64,000 nt of DNA, taken from Marinobacter sp. S0848L. Lineage in GTDB: Bacteria; Pseudomonadota; Gammaproteobacteria; Pseudomonadales; Oleiphilaceae. The stretch covers positions 1-64,000 of the forward strand of contig NZ_JALKAQ010000003.1 of NCBI RefSeq assembly GCF_023016065.1. Reading direction: 5' to 3'. This document shows positions 53,924-61,978 of this stretch, piece by piece. Every line of letters starts with the position of its first letter. Positions within the stretch are counted from its first letter, which is position 1. The notes under the pieces are model-generated. The model saw nothing but the letters and a program-made list of their open reading frames with translations, ran no database searches and was not told the DNA's origin. The translations under genes and the position numbers were made by a program.

Positions 53924-54832
53924 ATGGGGCAGTTTATGGCGGGGGAAATGGCAGGAGCGAGTGAAACGGCTGCCACGTTAGAGGCATGGCAACAAACGGG
54001 AAAGTGGTTCAGCTATGGTGGCCATGCCGTTTTTAGCCGTATGGCAGGCCAAGGCGAACCGTTAGTGCTGTTACATGGTTTCCCGTCGGCCAGTTGGGAT
54101 TGGAGCCGGCTTTGGCCGATGCTGACTCGGCACTATCAGGTATTGGCGTTGGATATGCTAGGTTTCGGGTTTTCCGATAAGCCGCAATCCTATCGTTACA
54201 GCATTGAAGATCAGGCCGATTTGGTTCAGGGCTGGTTGGAAGGGCTAGGGTTGCCGGAAGTCCACCTGATGGCTCATGACTATGGCACCTCTGTGGTGCA
54301 GGAACTGCTTGCCAGAGATCAGGAAGGCACCCTGGGGTTTCGGATCAGCAGCGTTTGTTTGTTGAATGGCGGCCTCTTTCCCGAAGTGCACTCCCCCTTA
54401 TTTATTCAGAAAGTACTGAAGAGTCCGCTGGGTGGGTTGATCAGCCGGGGTCTGACCAAAGCGACGTTTGAGAGAAGTTTTCGGCGACTGTTTGGCGCAG
54501 ACAATCAGCCCGACAGAGACGATCTGTTGGATTTCTGGCATCTGCTGAATTACAACAACGGTCGCGGCATTCTGCACGACCTCATCCAGTTTATGGAGGA
54601 GCGCCGTTGCCATCGTAATCGGTGGGTGGGTGCGTTGCAGCATGCAGACCAACCGATACGACTGGTTTCAGGTATGGCAGATCCGGTATCGGGTGCAGCC
54701 ATGGTCAGACGTTATCGTGAGCTGGTGCCATCTGCAGATGTGGTCAGCCTCAGGCGGGTGGGGCATTACCCGCATTTTGAGAAGCCTTGGGATGTGTTCT
54801 CGGCCTACCGTGAGTTCCGAAAAACCGTTTAA
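53924..54832 (+). CDS. Alpha/beta hydrolase (haloalkane dehalogenase/epoxide hydrolase-like)
   Basis: 302 aa from ATG 53924 (GGGG 6 nt upstream); a longer form from 53855 is possible but unlikely. HGFPSASWDW is the oxyanion loop, AHDYGTSVVQELL has an Asp nucleophile as in haloalkane dehalogenase/epoxide hydrolase relatives, and GHYPHFEKP carries the catalytic His. The substrate is unknown. Divergent from folE. Confidence 0.84.
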   Translation: MGQFMAGEMAGASETAATLEAWQQTGKWFSYGGHAVFSRMAGQGEPLVLLHGFPSASWDWSRLWPMLTRHYQVLALDMLGFGFSDKPQSYRYSIEDQADLVQGWLEGLGLPEVHLMAHDYGTSVVQELLARDQEGTLGFRISSVCLLNGGLFPEVHSPLFIQKVLKSPLGGLISRGLTKATFERSFRRLFGADNQPDRDDLLDFWHLLNYNNGRGILHDLIQFMEERRCHRNRWVGALQHADQPIRLVSGMADPVSGAAMVRRYRELVPSADVVSLRRVGHYPHFEKPWDVFSAYREFRKTV

Positions 54833-54848
54833 TACCCGAACCGGCATA

Positions 54849-55934
54849 TCAAGCCACTTCGCCGCCTTTGCTGATCGGAGGCAAGGGTTCTTCTTCGACC
54901 GTTGCTGACACCCCCGCGTGCGGTTTCGATGCGTTTACAATCTGGTTCCGGCCTTGATGTTTGGCGGTATACAGCGCCTGATCGGCCCGGTTGAGCCAGA
55001 TTGACCAGGTTTCACCCTGACTGACTTCGGCCACACCGGCGCTGGCGGTTACCCGGATGTCTTCAAGAAACGGCGTGGCGCTGATGCTGCTTAACAATTG
55101 GTGGGCCAAGGTGTCGGCATCCTTTTGGCGGGTTTCCGGCAGCACAATCATGAATTCTTCGCCGCCGATGCGGAACAGTTGATCGTTCTCCCGTAGGCGC
55201 TTGCGAATGCGCAGCGCCAGCTCTTTCAGCACCTTGTCACCCGCCAGATGGCCCCATTGGTCGTTTATCACCTTGAAGTAGTCCAGGTCTACCAGTACCA
55301 GGCTTGAAACCCGTTCGTAGCGTTCGCGCATCTGGATCTGGCTGTTCAGAATGTCGGCGAGTTGGGAGCGGTTCAGACAGCCGGTCAGGGGGTCAGTGGT
55401 GGCCAGCTTTGTCAGTTCTTGTTGCATGCGCCCGACCAGCCAGGCAAATACCATGGCAAACACACAGCTCAAACCCAGCGAGAAAGTGATGCGCCAGAAA
55501 TCGGCTTCTGAAAACTTCAGGAACGAGGTCACCGACATGACCGTGACAAACAGGATGTTGCAAGCACCGGCTTCTTTCAGAGGAAGCAGGAAGAACAACG
55601 CGATGGCGGCTGGATAGGCCCAGTATAGGCCTGCGTGCCCATTAATTGCTGTGGAATAGGCGGCGGAAACCACCGCCAGAATGGGGAACAGCCAGCCTTT
55701 CAGAAAGTAACGGCCGGTCAGCCGTAAGCACCCAATAACGAGCACAGCATTGGCACAGAACAGAGCTAAAAAAGCGGCGAGTAAGTGGTTGCCATGCTCC
55801 CATTGAATCAGAATCAGCGGGACGACGGCGATAAAAGCCCAGAAGTGTAAGTGGTAAACCAATTGGCGCCGGAACCCCAGCACCGCGAGGTTGGGGTTAG
55901 ACTGCATGGTTTCTGGTGAGGTCAGAATTTTCAC
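54849..55934 (-). CDS. Membrane-bound GGDEF diguanylate cyclase
   Basis: 361 aa, GTG start with GGAG 6 nt upstream. The N-terminal half has five or six membrane helices (MASE-like). The GGDEF domain carries IGGEEFMIVLP, a GGEEF variant that remains compatible with cyclase activity, and ADQALYTAKHQGRNQIV. It makes c-di-GMP at the membrane. The gene is opposite to and abuts the hydrolase gene (16 bp gap). Confidence 0.92.
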   Translation of the reverse strand: MKILTSPETMQSNPNLAVLGFRRQLVYHLHFWAFIAVVPLILIQWEHGNHLLAAFLALFCANAVLVIGCLRLTGRYFLKGWLFPILAVVSAAYSTAINGHAGLYWAYPAAIALFFLLPLKEAGACNILFVTVMSVTSFLKFSEADFWRITFSLGLSCVFAMVFAWLVGRMQQELTKLATTDPLTGCLNRSQLADILNSQIQMRERYERVSSLVLVDLDYFKVINDQWGHLAGDKVLKELALRIRKRLRENDQLFRIGGEEFMIVLPETRQKDADTLAHQLLSSISATPFLEDIRVTASAGVAEVSQGETWSIWLNRADQALYTAKHQGRNQIVNASKPHAGVSATVEEEPLPPISKGGEVA

Positions 55935-56147
55935 GCTCAGCTCCGGCTGATATTCTACGGCACCTATCCTGTGCCATCATTGATTAGAGTCTAGCATGGC
56001 AGTGTTTGCGGAAAAGTCGAAATTTGTGTGTTTTAGCGTCAATGTTGACGATTTATGCACAATGCCAATGGGCGTCATGAATTTTGTTCAGTTGGCCGGA
56101 CCCTTAAGCCTTGGTTACACTCCCGCCAGCTAACCAGAGGATATCGA

Positions 56148-57230
56148 ATGACTGCAGTTCACACTCGTACCCCGGCACTCACGATTCGGGCCGGCCGCCG
56201 CGCTTTGGAGCGGCTGCGTCAGAAACCCCTTGAAGTGTCCGATGTGCACGTTGTCCCGGGCGCGGCCGGAGGCCCGAAAGCGTTGGGCATTAGTGGTTTG
56301 GACAAGGCCATATTCGGTGAGTGGCTGGCCGGTGCCGAACAGGAAATCGCACTGATTGGCTCGTCGATCGGCAGTTGGCGTTTTGCCGCTGTGGCTTCCT
56401 CGGACAACCCGCGCGCGCAATTGAGCAAGTTGGCAGAGCTTTACACCCAACAGCGTTTCAGCAAAGGCGTGAGTGCAGAGGAAGTCAGTCGTAAAAGCGT
56501 TGCGTTTTTGCAGGAGCTGCTTGGCGGCCGCGAAGATTACCTGCTGGCTCATCCGGTGTATCGGCTGAGTGTGGTGGTGGTACGGAGCCTTGGGTTGTTG
56601 CAGCATGATTCCAAAGGCCGTTTGGGTATGGGGCTGATGAGCGCAATAAGTGCCAATATGCTCAGCCGTCGCCACCTCAGTCGTTTTATGGAGCGGGGTT
56701 TTGTGCACGATGCCCGGCAGAAGACGCCGATTTCCACCCACGCCGAGTTCCCGCGCCATGAAGTGGCGCTGACGCCTGACAACTTGCTGTCTGCTTTGCT
56801 GGCGTCGGCATCCATCCCGATGGTGATGTCGGCGGTGCGCAACATTCCGGGGGCTCCGGCCGGGGTCTACCGGGACGGCGGGTTACTGGATTATCACCTG
56901 GACCTGCCCTACGAGCAGCCCGGCATTGTGCTTTACCCGCATTTTACCGATCGAGTGGTGCCGGGGTGGTTTGATAAAACATTGCCTTGGCGCAAAGGCG
57001 ATGCCACTCGCTTACAAGATGTGCTGTTGTTATCACCGTCCCGAGACTATTTGGACGCCTTGCCGGACCGAAAACTGCCGGATCGGAAGGATTTCGAGGC
57101 CTATTTGGGCGACGATGCCGGGCGGGAGAGGTCCTGGCGCCGGGCGATTGCCGAGAGTGACCGGCTTGGGGACGAGTTTTTGGAACTGCTTGCGACTGGG
57201 CGGCTTCTGGAGCGGGTTCAACCTCTGTGA
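56148..57230 (+). CDS. Patatin-like phospholipase
   Basis: 360 aa, start at ATG 56148 with GAGG upstream; a longer frame from 56055 has no RBS. GAAGGPKALGISGL provides the oxyanion glycine loop, GSSIGSWRF the GxSxG nucleophile, and DGGLLDYHLDLPY the catalytic Asp. Patatins are Ser/Asp dyad lipid acyl hydrolases. No signal peptide is visible, so it is likely cytoplasmic or peripheral. It ends 4 bp before the convergent PAS gene. Confidence 0.88.
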   Translation: MTAVHTRTPALTIRAGRRALERLRQKPLEVSDVHVVPGAAGGPKALGISGLDKAIFGEWLAGAEQEIALIGSSIGSWRFAAVASSDNPRAQLSKLAELYTQQRFSKGVSAEEVSRKSVAFLQELLGGREDYLLAHPVYRLSVVVVRSLGLLQHDSKGRLGMGLMSAISANMLSRRHLSRFMERGFVHDARQKTPISTHAEFPRHEVALTPDNLLSALLASASIPMVMSAVRNIPGAPAGVYRDGGLLDYHLDLPYEQPGIVLYPHFTDRVVPGWFDKTLPWRKGDATRLQDVLLLSPSRDYLDALPDRKLPDRKDFEAYLGDDAGRERSWRRAIAESDRLGDEFLELLATGRLLERVQPL

Positions 57231-57234
57231 AACG

Positions 57235-58239
57235 CTAATCCACCCCTGGGGATTTCATCTGTGCGCTGAGCCGAAACCCTGCGATGCCTCTGACCGGATC
57301 CGTTAATGCCTTCAGCTGCAAGGTAACCGGCGTGGCTTGCTCAGAATGGTCTCCCATCAAAGCCAGATCGGCCCGGGTAATGTCGTGGTCAGCGCGGGCG
57401 GCTTCAAGGCATTCCGAAAAACGCTGCTGATCGGCCTGAGTAACCAGCTGTTGGAAAGGGGTTTGGTCCAAATCGGACGGTGCTTGTTTGAAAATATCGG
57501 CCGCCAAGGCCGAGATATAGTTGATTTGCCCCTGATCGTCCAACTCGGCAATCAGGTTTCCCGACAGGTTGATCAAATCCCGTGACCGGCTCTCGCTGTC
57601 GTTGAGTGCTTGCCTTAGAACGAGTTTTTCAACGTTCAGGTTGGCGATTTTCCGGTTTTGGGTTTTCAGGTTTTTTTGTTGCCGTCTGGTTAGCCTGCTT
57701 TGCTGGTGATTACGCCAGCACAGGTAAAGCGACAGCACAAACGCTAACAAAGAAAGAGTCAGACCACTGACGAGAATCAACCAGCGAGCCTGTTGAGCCG
57801 GCGCGGTGAGCAGCTGGGCATCGGGCAATGTGGTGACCATCGATCGATTGCCATCGATGTTCAGTTCTGTGCGCAGGGCATGGCCTTTCATCGGTGTATG
57901 GACGGAGCCCAGTTCCAGTAACGGTCTTTTGGTGTGTCGCTCCAGGGTATCAATGCGAAGGCGCAAATGTTGTGGCATGGCTTTGGCCAATGGCACCTTC
58001 AACAGGGAAATGTCGTTGCCGTGCCGGTATAACTGATCGAGCACCATAAGAACCAGAGCGCGGTGTTGCTGCTGATATTGTTGATAGGCAAGGGCTTCGG
58101 TTTGGTCGGCAACCCGTTTGGCAACAGATACACTGAGCGCGCTGCCAACCAGCAGAATAACCACAGGCACCCACAAGCCTGGCCAAAAAGCCCTGCGGAT
58201 TTTAGAACCAAGTGATGTGCTGTCCGGGCTGCTGCCCAT
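57235..58239 (-). CDS. PAS-domain membrane sensor without a recognised output domain
   Basis: 334 aa, ATG with GAGGG 7 nt upstream. Two membrane helices (about residues 16-38 and 152-175) flank a periplasmic stretch of about 110 residues. A long coiled-coil-like helix (about 178-215) leads to a C-terminal PAS domain (LINLSGNLIAELDDQGQINYISALAADIFKQ). No kinase, GGDEF or methyl-accepting domain follows. It may signal through a partner or be a truncated sensor. Confidence 0.75.
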   Translation of the reverse strand: MGSSPDSTSLGSKIRRAFWPGLWVPVVILLVGSALSVSVAKRVADQTEALAYQQYQQQHRALVLMVLDQLYRHGNDISLLKVPLAKAMPQHLRLRIDTLERHTKRPLLELGSVHTPMKGHALRTELNIDGNRSMVTTLPDAQLLTAPAQQARWLILVSGLTLSLLAFVLSLYLCWRNHQQSRLTRRQQKNLKTQNRKIANLNVEKLVLRQALNDSESRSRDLINLSGNLIAELDDQGQINYISALAADIFKQAPSDLDQTPFQQLVTQADQQRFSECLEAARADHDITRADLALMGDHSEQATPVTLQLKALTDPVRGIAGFRLSAQMKSPGVD

Positions 58240-58320
58240 GCCAGGACCCTCCCTCAGGCTTTCCGTTGGTCAGCCAATCCACAATAGACCAGTCTGCGCC
58301 ATCCGGAAAGCCGGGGGGAT

Positions 58321-59133
58321 TTAATAGCGGCTGTTGCGGGCGCCGCCGTAGACCAACAAAAACGTCAAAAAGGCCGTGACCACCACCGATGGCCCCGCGG
58401 GGGTGTCCAAATGCCAGGACAGGGTCAGGCCACCTGACACGGCTATAAACCCGAATACAATGGCCAGCCCTAGCATGTGTTCCGGGGTTTTTGCCAAACG
58501 CCGGGCGGTGGCCGCGGGGATGATCAGCAAAGCGGTAATCAACAGCACGCCAACGATTTTCATCGCCACGGCAATCACTAAAGCGAACATTAGCATCAGC
58601 GCCAGGCGCAGCCGTTCGACCGGAACGCCTTCCACGCGCGCGAGTTCTTCGTGGATGGTGCTCATCAACAACTGACGCCACAGCAACGCCAACAGGGTCA
58701 GCACCACGGCGGCGCCGCCGTATATCCACAGCAGGTCCTGGCGGCTCATCGCCAGTAAGTCCCCGAACAGCAAACCGGTGAGGTCAACCCGGATATCCGG
58801 CATAAAGCTGAGTGTTACCAGGCCGATGGCGAGCGCGCTGTGCGCCAGAATGCCCAACAACGTATCCGTGGCCAGAGCGCGGGTGCGGGATAACAGCACC
58901 AACGCCAAGGCAATGAGCAGGCAGGTGATGATCACGCCGAGATTGAGCGGAATGCTGATCAGAAAACTCAGCGCGATACCCAACAGGGCCGAGTGGGCTA
59001 AGGTATCCCCGAAGTAAGCCAAACGCCGCCAGACCACAAAACAGCCGAGCGGACCCGCGACCAGAGCGACGCCAAGCCCTCCGAGTAATGCCCGCCAGAA
59101 AAAGTCGCCCAGAATCAGATCAATGATGTTCAT
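58321..59133 (-). CDS. znuB: Zinc ABC transporter permease ZnuB
   Basis: 270 aa, start at ATG 59133. Seven or more helices. GPLGCFVVWRRLAYFGDTLAHSALLGIALSFL is the ABC-3 signature, followed by RTRALATDTLLGILAHSALAIGLV. It is the permease for Zn2+ uptake, fed by ZnuA and powered by ZnuC. It overlaps znuC by 14 nt. Confidence 0.93.
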   Translation of the reverse strand: MNIIDLILGDFFWRALLGGLGVALVAGPLGCFVVWRRLAYFGDTLAHSALLGIALSFLISIPLNLGVIITCLLIALALVLLSRTRALATDTLLGILAHSALAIGLVTLSFMPDIRVDLTGLLFGDLLAMSRQDLLWIYGGAAVVLTLLALLWRQLLMSTIHEELARVEGVPVERLRLALMLMFALVIAVAMKIVGVLLITALLIIPAATARRLAKTPEHMLGLAIVFGFIAVSGGLTLSWHLDTPAGPSVVVTAFLTFLLVYGGARNSRY

Positions 59134-59893
59134 GGTTGCAGGCTCCGTGCGGTCCGTTGCCCGTGACGACATCGCCGTGCAGGTCATGACTGTGGTTGTG
59201 CCGGTGGTGGTACACTGCCAGTGATTCAGCGACCTGATGACCGAAGGTTTCGATGAACGCCGGATCGTGGGAAATGTCTGCCGGATGCCCGCTGCAGCAG
59301 ATGTGCTGGTTCAGGCAAATCACCTGATCCGTGGCCGCCATCACCAGATGAAGGTCGTGGGAGATCATGATCACACCGCAGTGCAGTTCGTCTCTGAGTT
59401 CTCTGATCAACTCGTACAAAGCCGCCTGACCGTTGATATCGACCCCTTGGGCCGGCTCATCGAGCACCAATAAATCGGGCTGGCGAGCAAGGGCCCGTGC
59501 CAGCAGCAACCGCTGTTTTTCACCACCGGACAGATGGTGTACCGACGCGTTGAGAAGATGCCCGACACCGGTACGTCGCAAGGCCGCTTCACAGGCGTTC
59601 AGCGGGCGGCCACTCAGTAACATGAAGCGTTTGACGCTTAACGGCAGCGTTGCCTCGAGGGAGAGGTGTTGGGGCACGTACCCAATAACCAGACCCGGTG
59701 CCAGAGATACCTGCCCACTGGTGGCTTTCTGAATGCCCAGAACGGTTTTGATCAGGGTGGTTTTCCCGGCGCCATTGGGGCCGATGATGGTGATGATGTC
59801 GCCGCGGCCAACCACAAGATTGACGTGATCGACCACGATCCGTTCATCAAACCGCACCGTTAGCTGATTCAGCTGTACCAAGTGTTCAGGCAT
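59120..59893 (-). CDS. znuC: Zinc ABC transporter ATP-binding protein ZnuC
   Basis: 257 aa, start at ATG 59893 (AAGGA 9 nt upstream). Walker A GPNGAGKTT is at 38-46, the LSGGEKQRLLLARALARQP signature and LLVLDEPAQGVD Walker B follow. The C-terminus is His-rich (HHRHNHSHDLHG, HGACNHEHH), probably binding Zn. It overlaps the upstream zur gene by 8 nt and znuB by 14 nt. Confidence 0.94.
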   Translation of the reverse strand: MPEHLVQLNQLTVRFDERIVVDHVNLVVGRGDIITIIGPNGAGKTTLIKTVLGIQKATSGQVSLAPGLVIGYVPQHLSLEATLPLSVKRFMLLSGRPLNACEAALRRTGVGHLLNASVHHLSGGEKQRLLLARALARQPDLLVLDEPAQGVDINGQAALYELIRELRDELHCGVIMISHDLHLVMAATDQVICLNQHICCSGHPADISHDPAFIETFGHQVAESLAVYHHRHNHSHDLHGDVVTGNGPHGACNHEHH

Positions 59894-60377
59894 GACTGGT
59901 GCTTCCTTGGCAGCTGGGGCACAAGCCCGAAATCTCCAGCGTGATGTCTTCAACCTGAAACGCTTCGGCTTTGGCGGCAGACTCGATTGCGTTGGTTACG
60001 GTGTCTACGGCCAACTCCAGCACAATGCCGCATTCACGGCAGATCAGAAAGGTGCTGCGATGATGCTCGCCGGCATGGGCACACCCGATAAAAGCATTCA
60101 AAGAGGATATGCGATGCACCAGGCCGTATTGCAGCAGGAAGTCCAGCGCACGGTACACAGTGGGGGGTGCGGCTTTGTGCCCCTCGGCTCCGAGCTGGGC
60201 CAGAATGTCGTACGCGCCCAGCGGTTTGTGGGATTGCCAGATCAGCTCGAGAACGCGCTCCCGGATCGGCGTCAGGCGGGCATTCTGCTGGCGGCAAATG
60301 TCTTGTGCGTCAGTCAGAGCTTGGCTGACGCAGGCTTCATGGTTGTGAGGGCGGTAAGGAAGCGCGCGCTCTGGCAT
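59886..60377 (-). CDS. zur: Zinc uptake regulator Zur (Fur family)
   Basis: 163 aa. HTH with TPIRERVLELIWQSHKPLGAYDILAQL, the DNA-binding region PPTVYRALDFLLQYGLVHR, and Zn sites in CREC and CPSC. AGGAG lies 7-8 nt before the ATG. It represses zinc uptake when zinc is plentiful. The gene is first in zur-znuC-znuB, and a candidate Zur box lies upstream. Confidence 0.92.
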   Translation of the reverse strand: MPERALPYRPHNHEACVSQALTDAQDICRQQNARLTPIRERVLELIWQSHKPLGAYDILAQLGAEGHKAAPPTVYRALDFLLQYGLVHRISSLNAFIGCAHAGEHHRSTFLICRECGIVLELAVDTVTNAIESAAKAEAFQVEDITLEISGLCPSCQGSTSHA

Positions 60378-60397
60378 GGGGAAGCTCCTGCAAAGTT

Positions 60398-60418
60398 TGC
60401 AACATTATAACATTTGCA
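60398..60418 (-). promoter_or_regulatory. Candidate Zur box upstream of zur
   Basis: On the minus strand the site contains AAATGTTATAATGTT, close to the left half of the gammaproteobacterial Zur consensus (GAAATGTTATA...), and is bounded by TGCA on each side. It is 21 bp before the zur ATG. The right half-site is weak, so binding needs proof. It would give autoregulation of zur-znuCB. Confidence 0.5.
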
Positions 60419-60449
60419 GAGCGTCTCGCTATGGGGACTGACCCTAACA

Positions 60450-60911
60450 TCAGGCTATTGCAGTGGCTGCCAGTGATTCCAGATATTCAAGATTCGGAAT
60501 CCAGGCGGCTTCGCCGTCAATTTCAACCTGCATCAGGTCGGCGGGCCCGGGTTGTGCGTCCACTTTCTTGAGGTCGGGTTCGGTCAGCCGGGTTTGACTC
60601 GGGATGCCTTGAGTCACCAGTGCCATGAACGGCAATTGGCTATGCTTGGGGCCAATGGTGTTGATTACGATGATCCGGCCACGGTTGCCGCCGGGCACGA
60701 CCAACTCATTGCCATTGGCGGCATCGTAGGAGATCACCGGTAGGTTAAGGCCGCGCCAGTCGATGAAACCAACCAGCCAATCGGGTGTGCCCCGACCCGT
60801 TTTGGTGTTGTTCAGATCAACAACTTCCGCAATGGATACGTTCGGAAGCAGCAGTTGCCGATCGCTGACCGGTACCATAACGCAGGATAGGGATTGGCTG
60901 TTTTCAGTCAT
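60450..60911 (-). CDS. chpC: CheW-like protein (ChpC) of the Pil-Chp system
   Basis: 153 aa CheW-type scaffold fold (VPVSDRQLLLPNVSIAEVVDLNN, WRGLNLPVISYDAAN). It lies downstream of chpB and chpA on the same strand, 11 bp after chpB, in the order known for P. aeruginosa. GAGGA precedes the ATG. Confidence 0.85.
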   Translation of the reverse strand: MTENSQSLSCVMVPVSDRQLLLPNVSIAEVVDLNNTKTGRGTPDWLVGFIDWRGLNLPVISYDAANGNELVVPGGNRGRIIVINTIGPKHSQLPFMALVTQGIPSQTRLTEPDLKKVDAQPGPADLMQVEIDGEAAWIPNLEYLESLAATAIA

Positions 60912-60922
60912 AGCGTGTGTCC

Positions 60923-61978
60923 TCAGGCGGAATCCCGTTTGTGCCGGCTCTTGAGCAGGCTGTTGTTCTTGATGGTTTTAATCAGCTGTTCAGCCAATTG
61001 TTCCGGTGTGCCACGAAAACTGGTACAGCCCGTGGCTGCAACGGAGTCGGGCATTGAGCTGTTGCCGCAGCTTTGGCTATCCTGAACCCAAATGTGGCTA
61101 CCGTAGGCTTTCAGCATGGGGGCCGCAAGGGCTCCGTCGTTGCCCATGCCTGAAAAGAGAATGGCGTGGCAATGTTTACCGTAGTGGTCAGCGACATTGA
61201 GCAGGACCTGATCAATGGACGGGCCGTATGGCCCGGGCCAGGGGTTGTCCAGCTGCTGGAGGCGGCCTTCCGAATCGAACGACCACTCGTTCTCGACCGG
61301 GATCAACACGACATCACCGTTCTGTACCCGATAGCCTTGCTCGGCTTTTTTTAGCTGGTAATGGGCGTGACGGCCCAAGACGCGCGTCAGGACATCGGTG
61401 AAATTGCCATCAATGTGTTGTGCGTAAACAAAACCCACCGGCAAACCCGGTGGCAGCTGGTCCAGGAAGGCTTTCACGGCGGCGGGGCCGCCAAGAGACG
61501 CGCCCAGTATCCAGATTTCGCTGGCCAGTGAACCGGGCGATGCGGGTGTGACAGAGCTGGGCAGGCTTGGCGGACTATTGGGCGCAGGCTCGCAATCCAC
61601 CAGTTGTTCCAGATCGCGGGCGCTATCAAGCGCTTCCAGAGGCCCCAGCTGTTTTTCCAGTTTATTCTGAAGGCGGCGCTCCCATCGAATAAACTCTTTG
61701 CTGCTTGGCTTCGGCGCGAGATCAACCCCAAACAAGACTGGCGCGTCGGTGTGACCGAGCAAATGATCGAAAAACGTCGGGTGATCCGCTTCGTCCTGAA
61801 GGGTGACCAGCCACAACGCCGCTTCCGGAAACTCCGGGTAGTCGATCAAACGATCGGGATCACCTGCAAAGCAGCTGTCCAAGCCAAACTTGCCGGCGGC
61901 TTCCTGTAGCCGCCGGCGCTGCAACGCGTCATCAGAAACGATCCCGACCATTGGTCGGCCGGTCTGGCCGGCCATCAC
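60923..61978 (-). CDS. chpB: ChpB methylesterase (CheB-like)
   Basis: 351 aa. N-terminal about 120 residues form a degenerate receiver-like domain without the phospho-Asp pattern. The C-terminal CheB domain has the Ser in GASLGGPAAVKAF, His in AQHIDGNFTDVL, and Asp in GMGNDGALAAP. It probably demethylates the PilJ-type receptor. GTG start overlaps the chpA stop by 4 nt. Confidence 0.88.
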   Translation of the reverse strand: MMAGQTGRPMVGIVSDDALQRRRLQEAAGKFGLDSCFAGDPDRLIDYPEFPEAALWLVTLQDEADHPTFFDHLLGHTDAPVLFGVDLAPKPSSKEFIRWERRLQNKLEKQLGPLEALDSARDLEQLVDCEPAPNSPPSLPSSVTPASPGSLASEIWILGASLGGPAAVKAFLDQLPPGLPVGFVYAQHIDGNFTDVLTRVLGRHAHYQLKKAEQGYRVQNGDVVLIPVENEWSFDSEGRLQQLDNPWPGPYGPSIDQVLLNVADHYGKHCHAILFSGMGNDGALAAPMLKAYGSHIWVQDSQSCGNSSMPDSVAATGCTSFRGTPEQLAEQLIKTIKNNSLLKSRHKRDSA

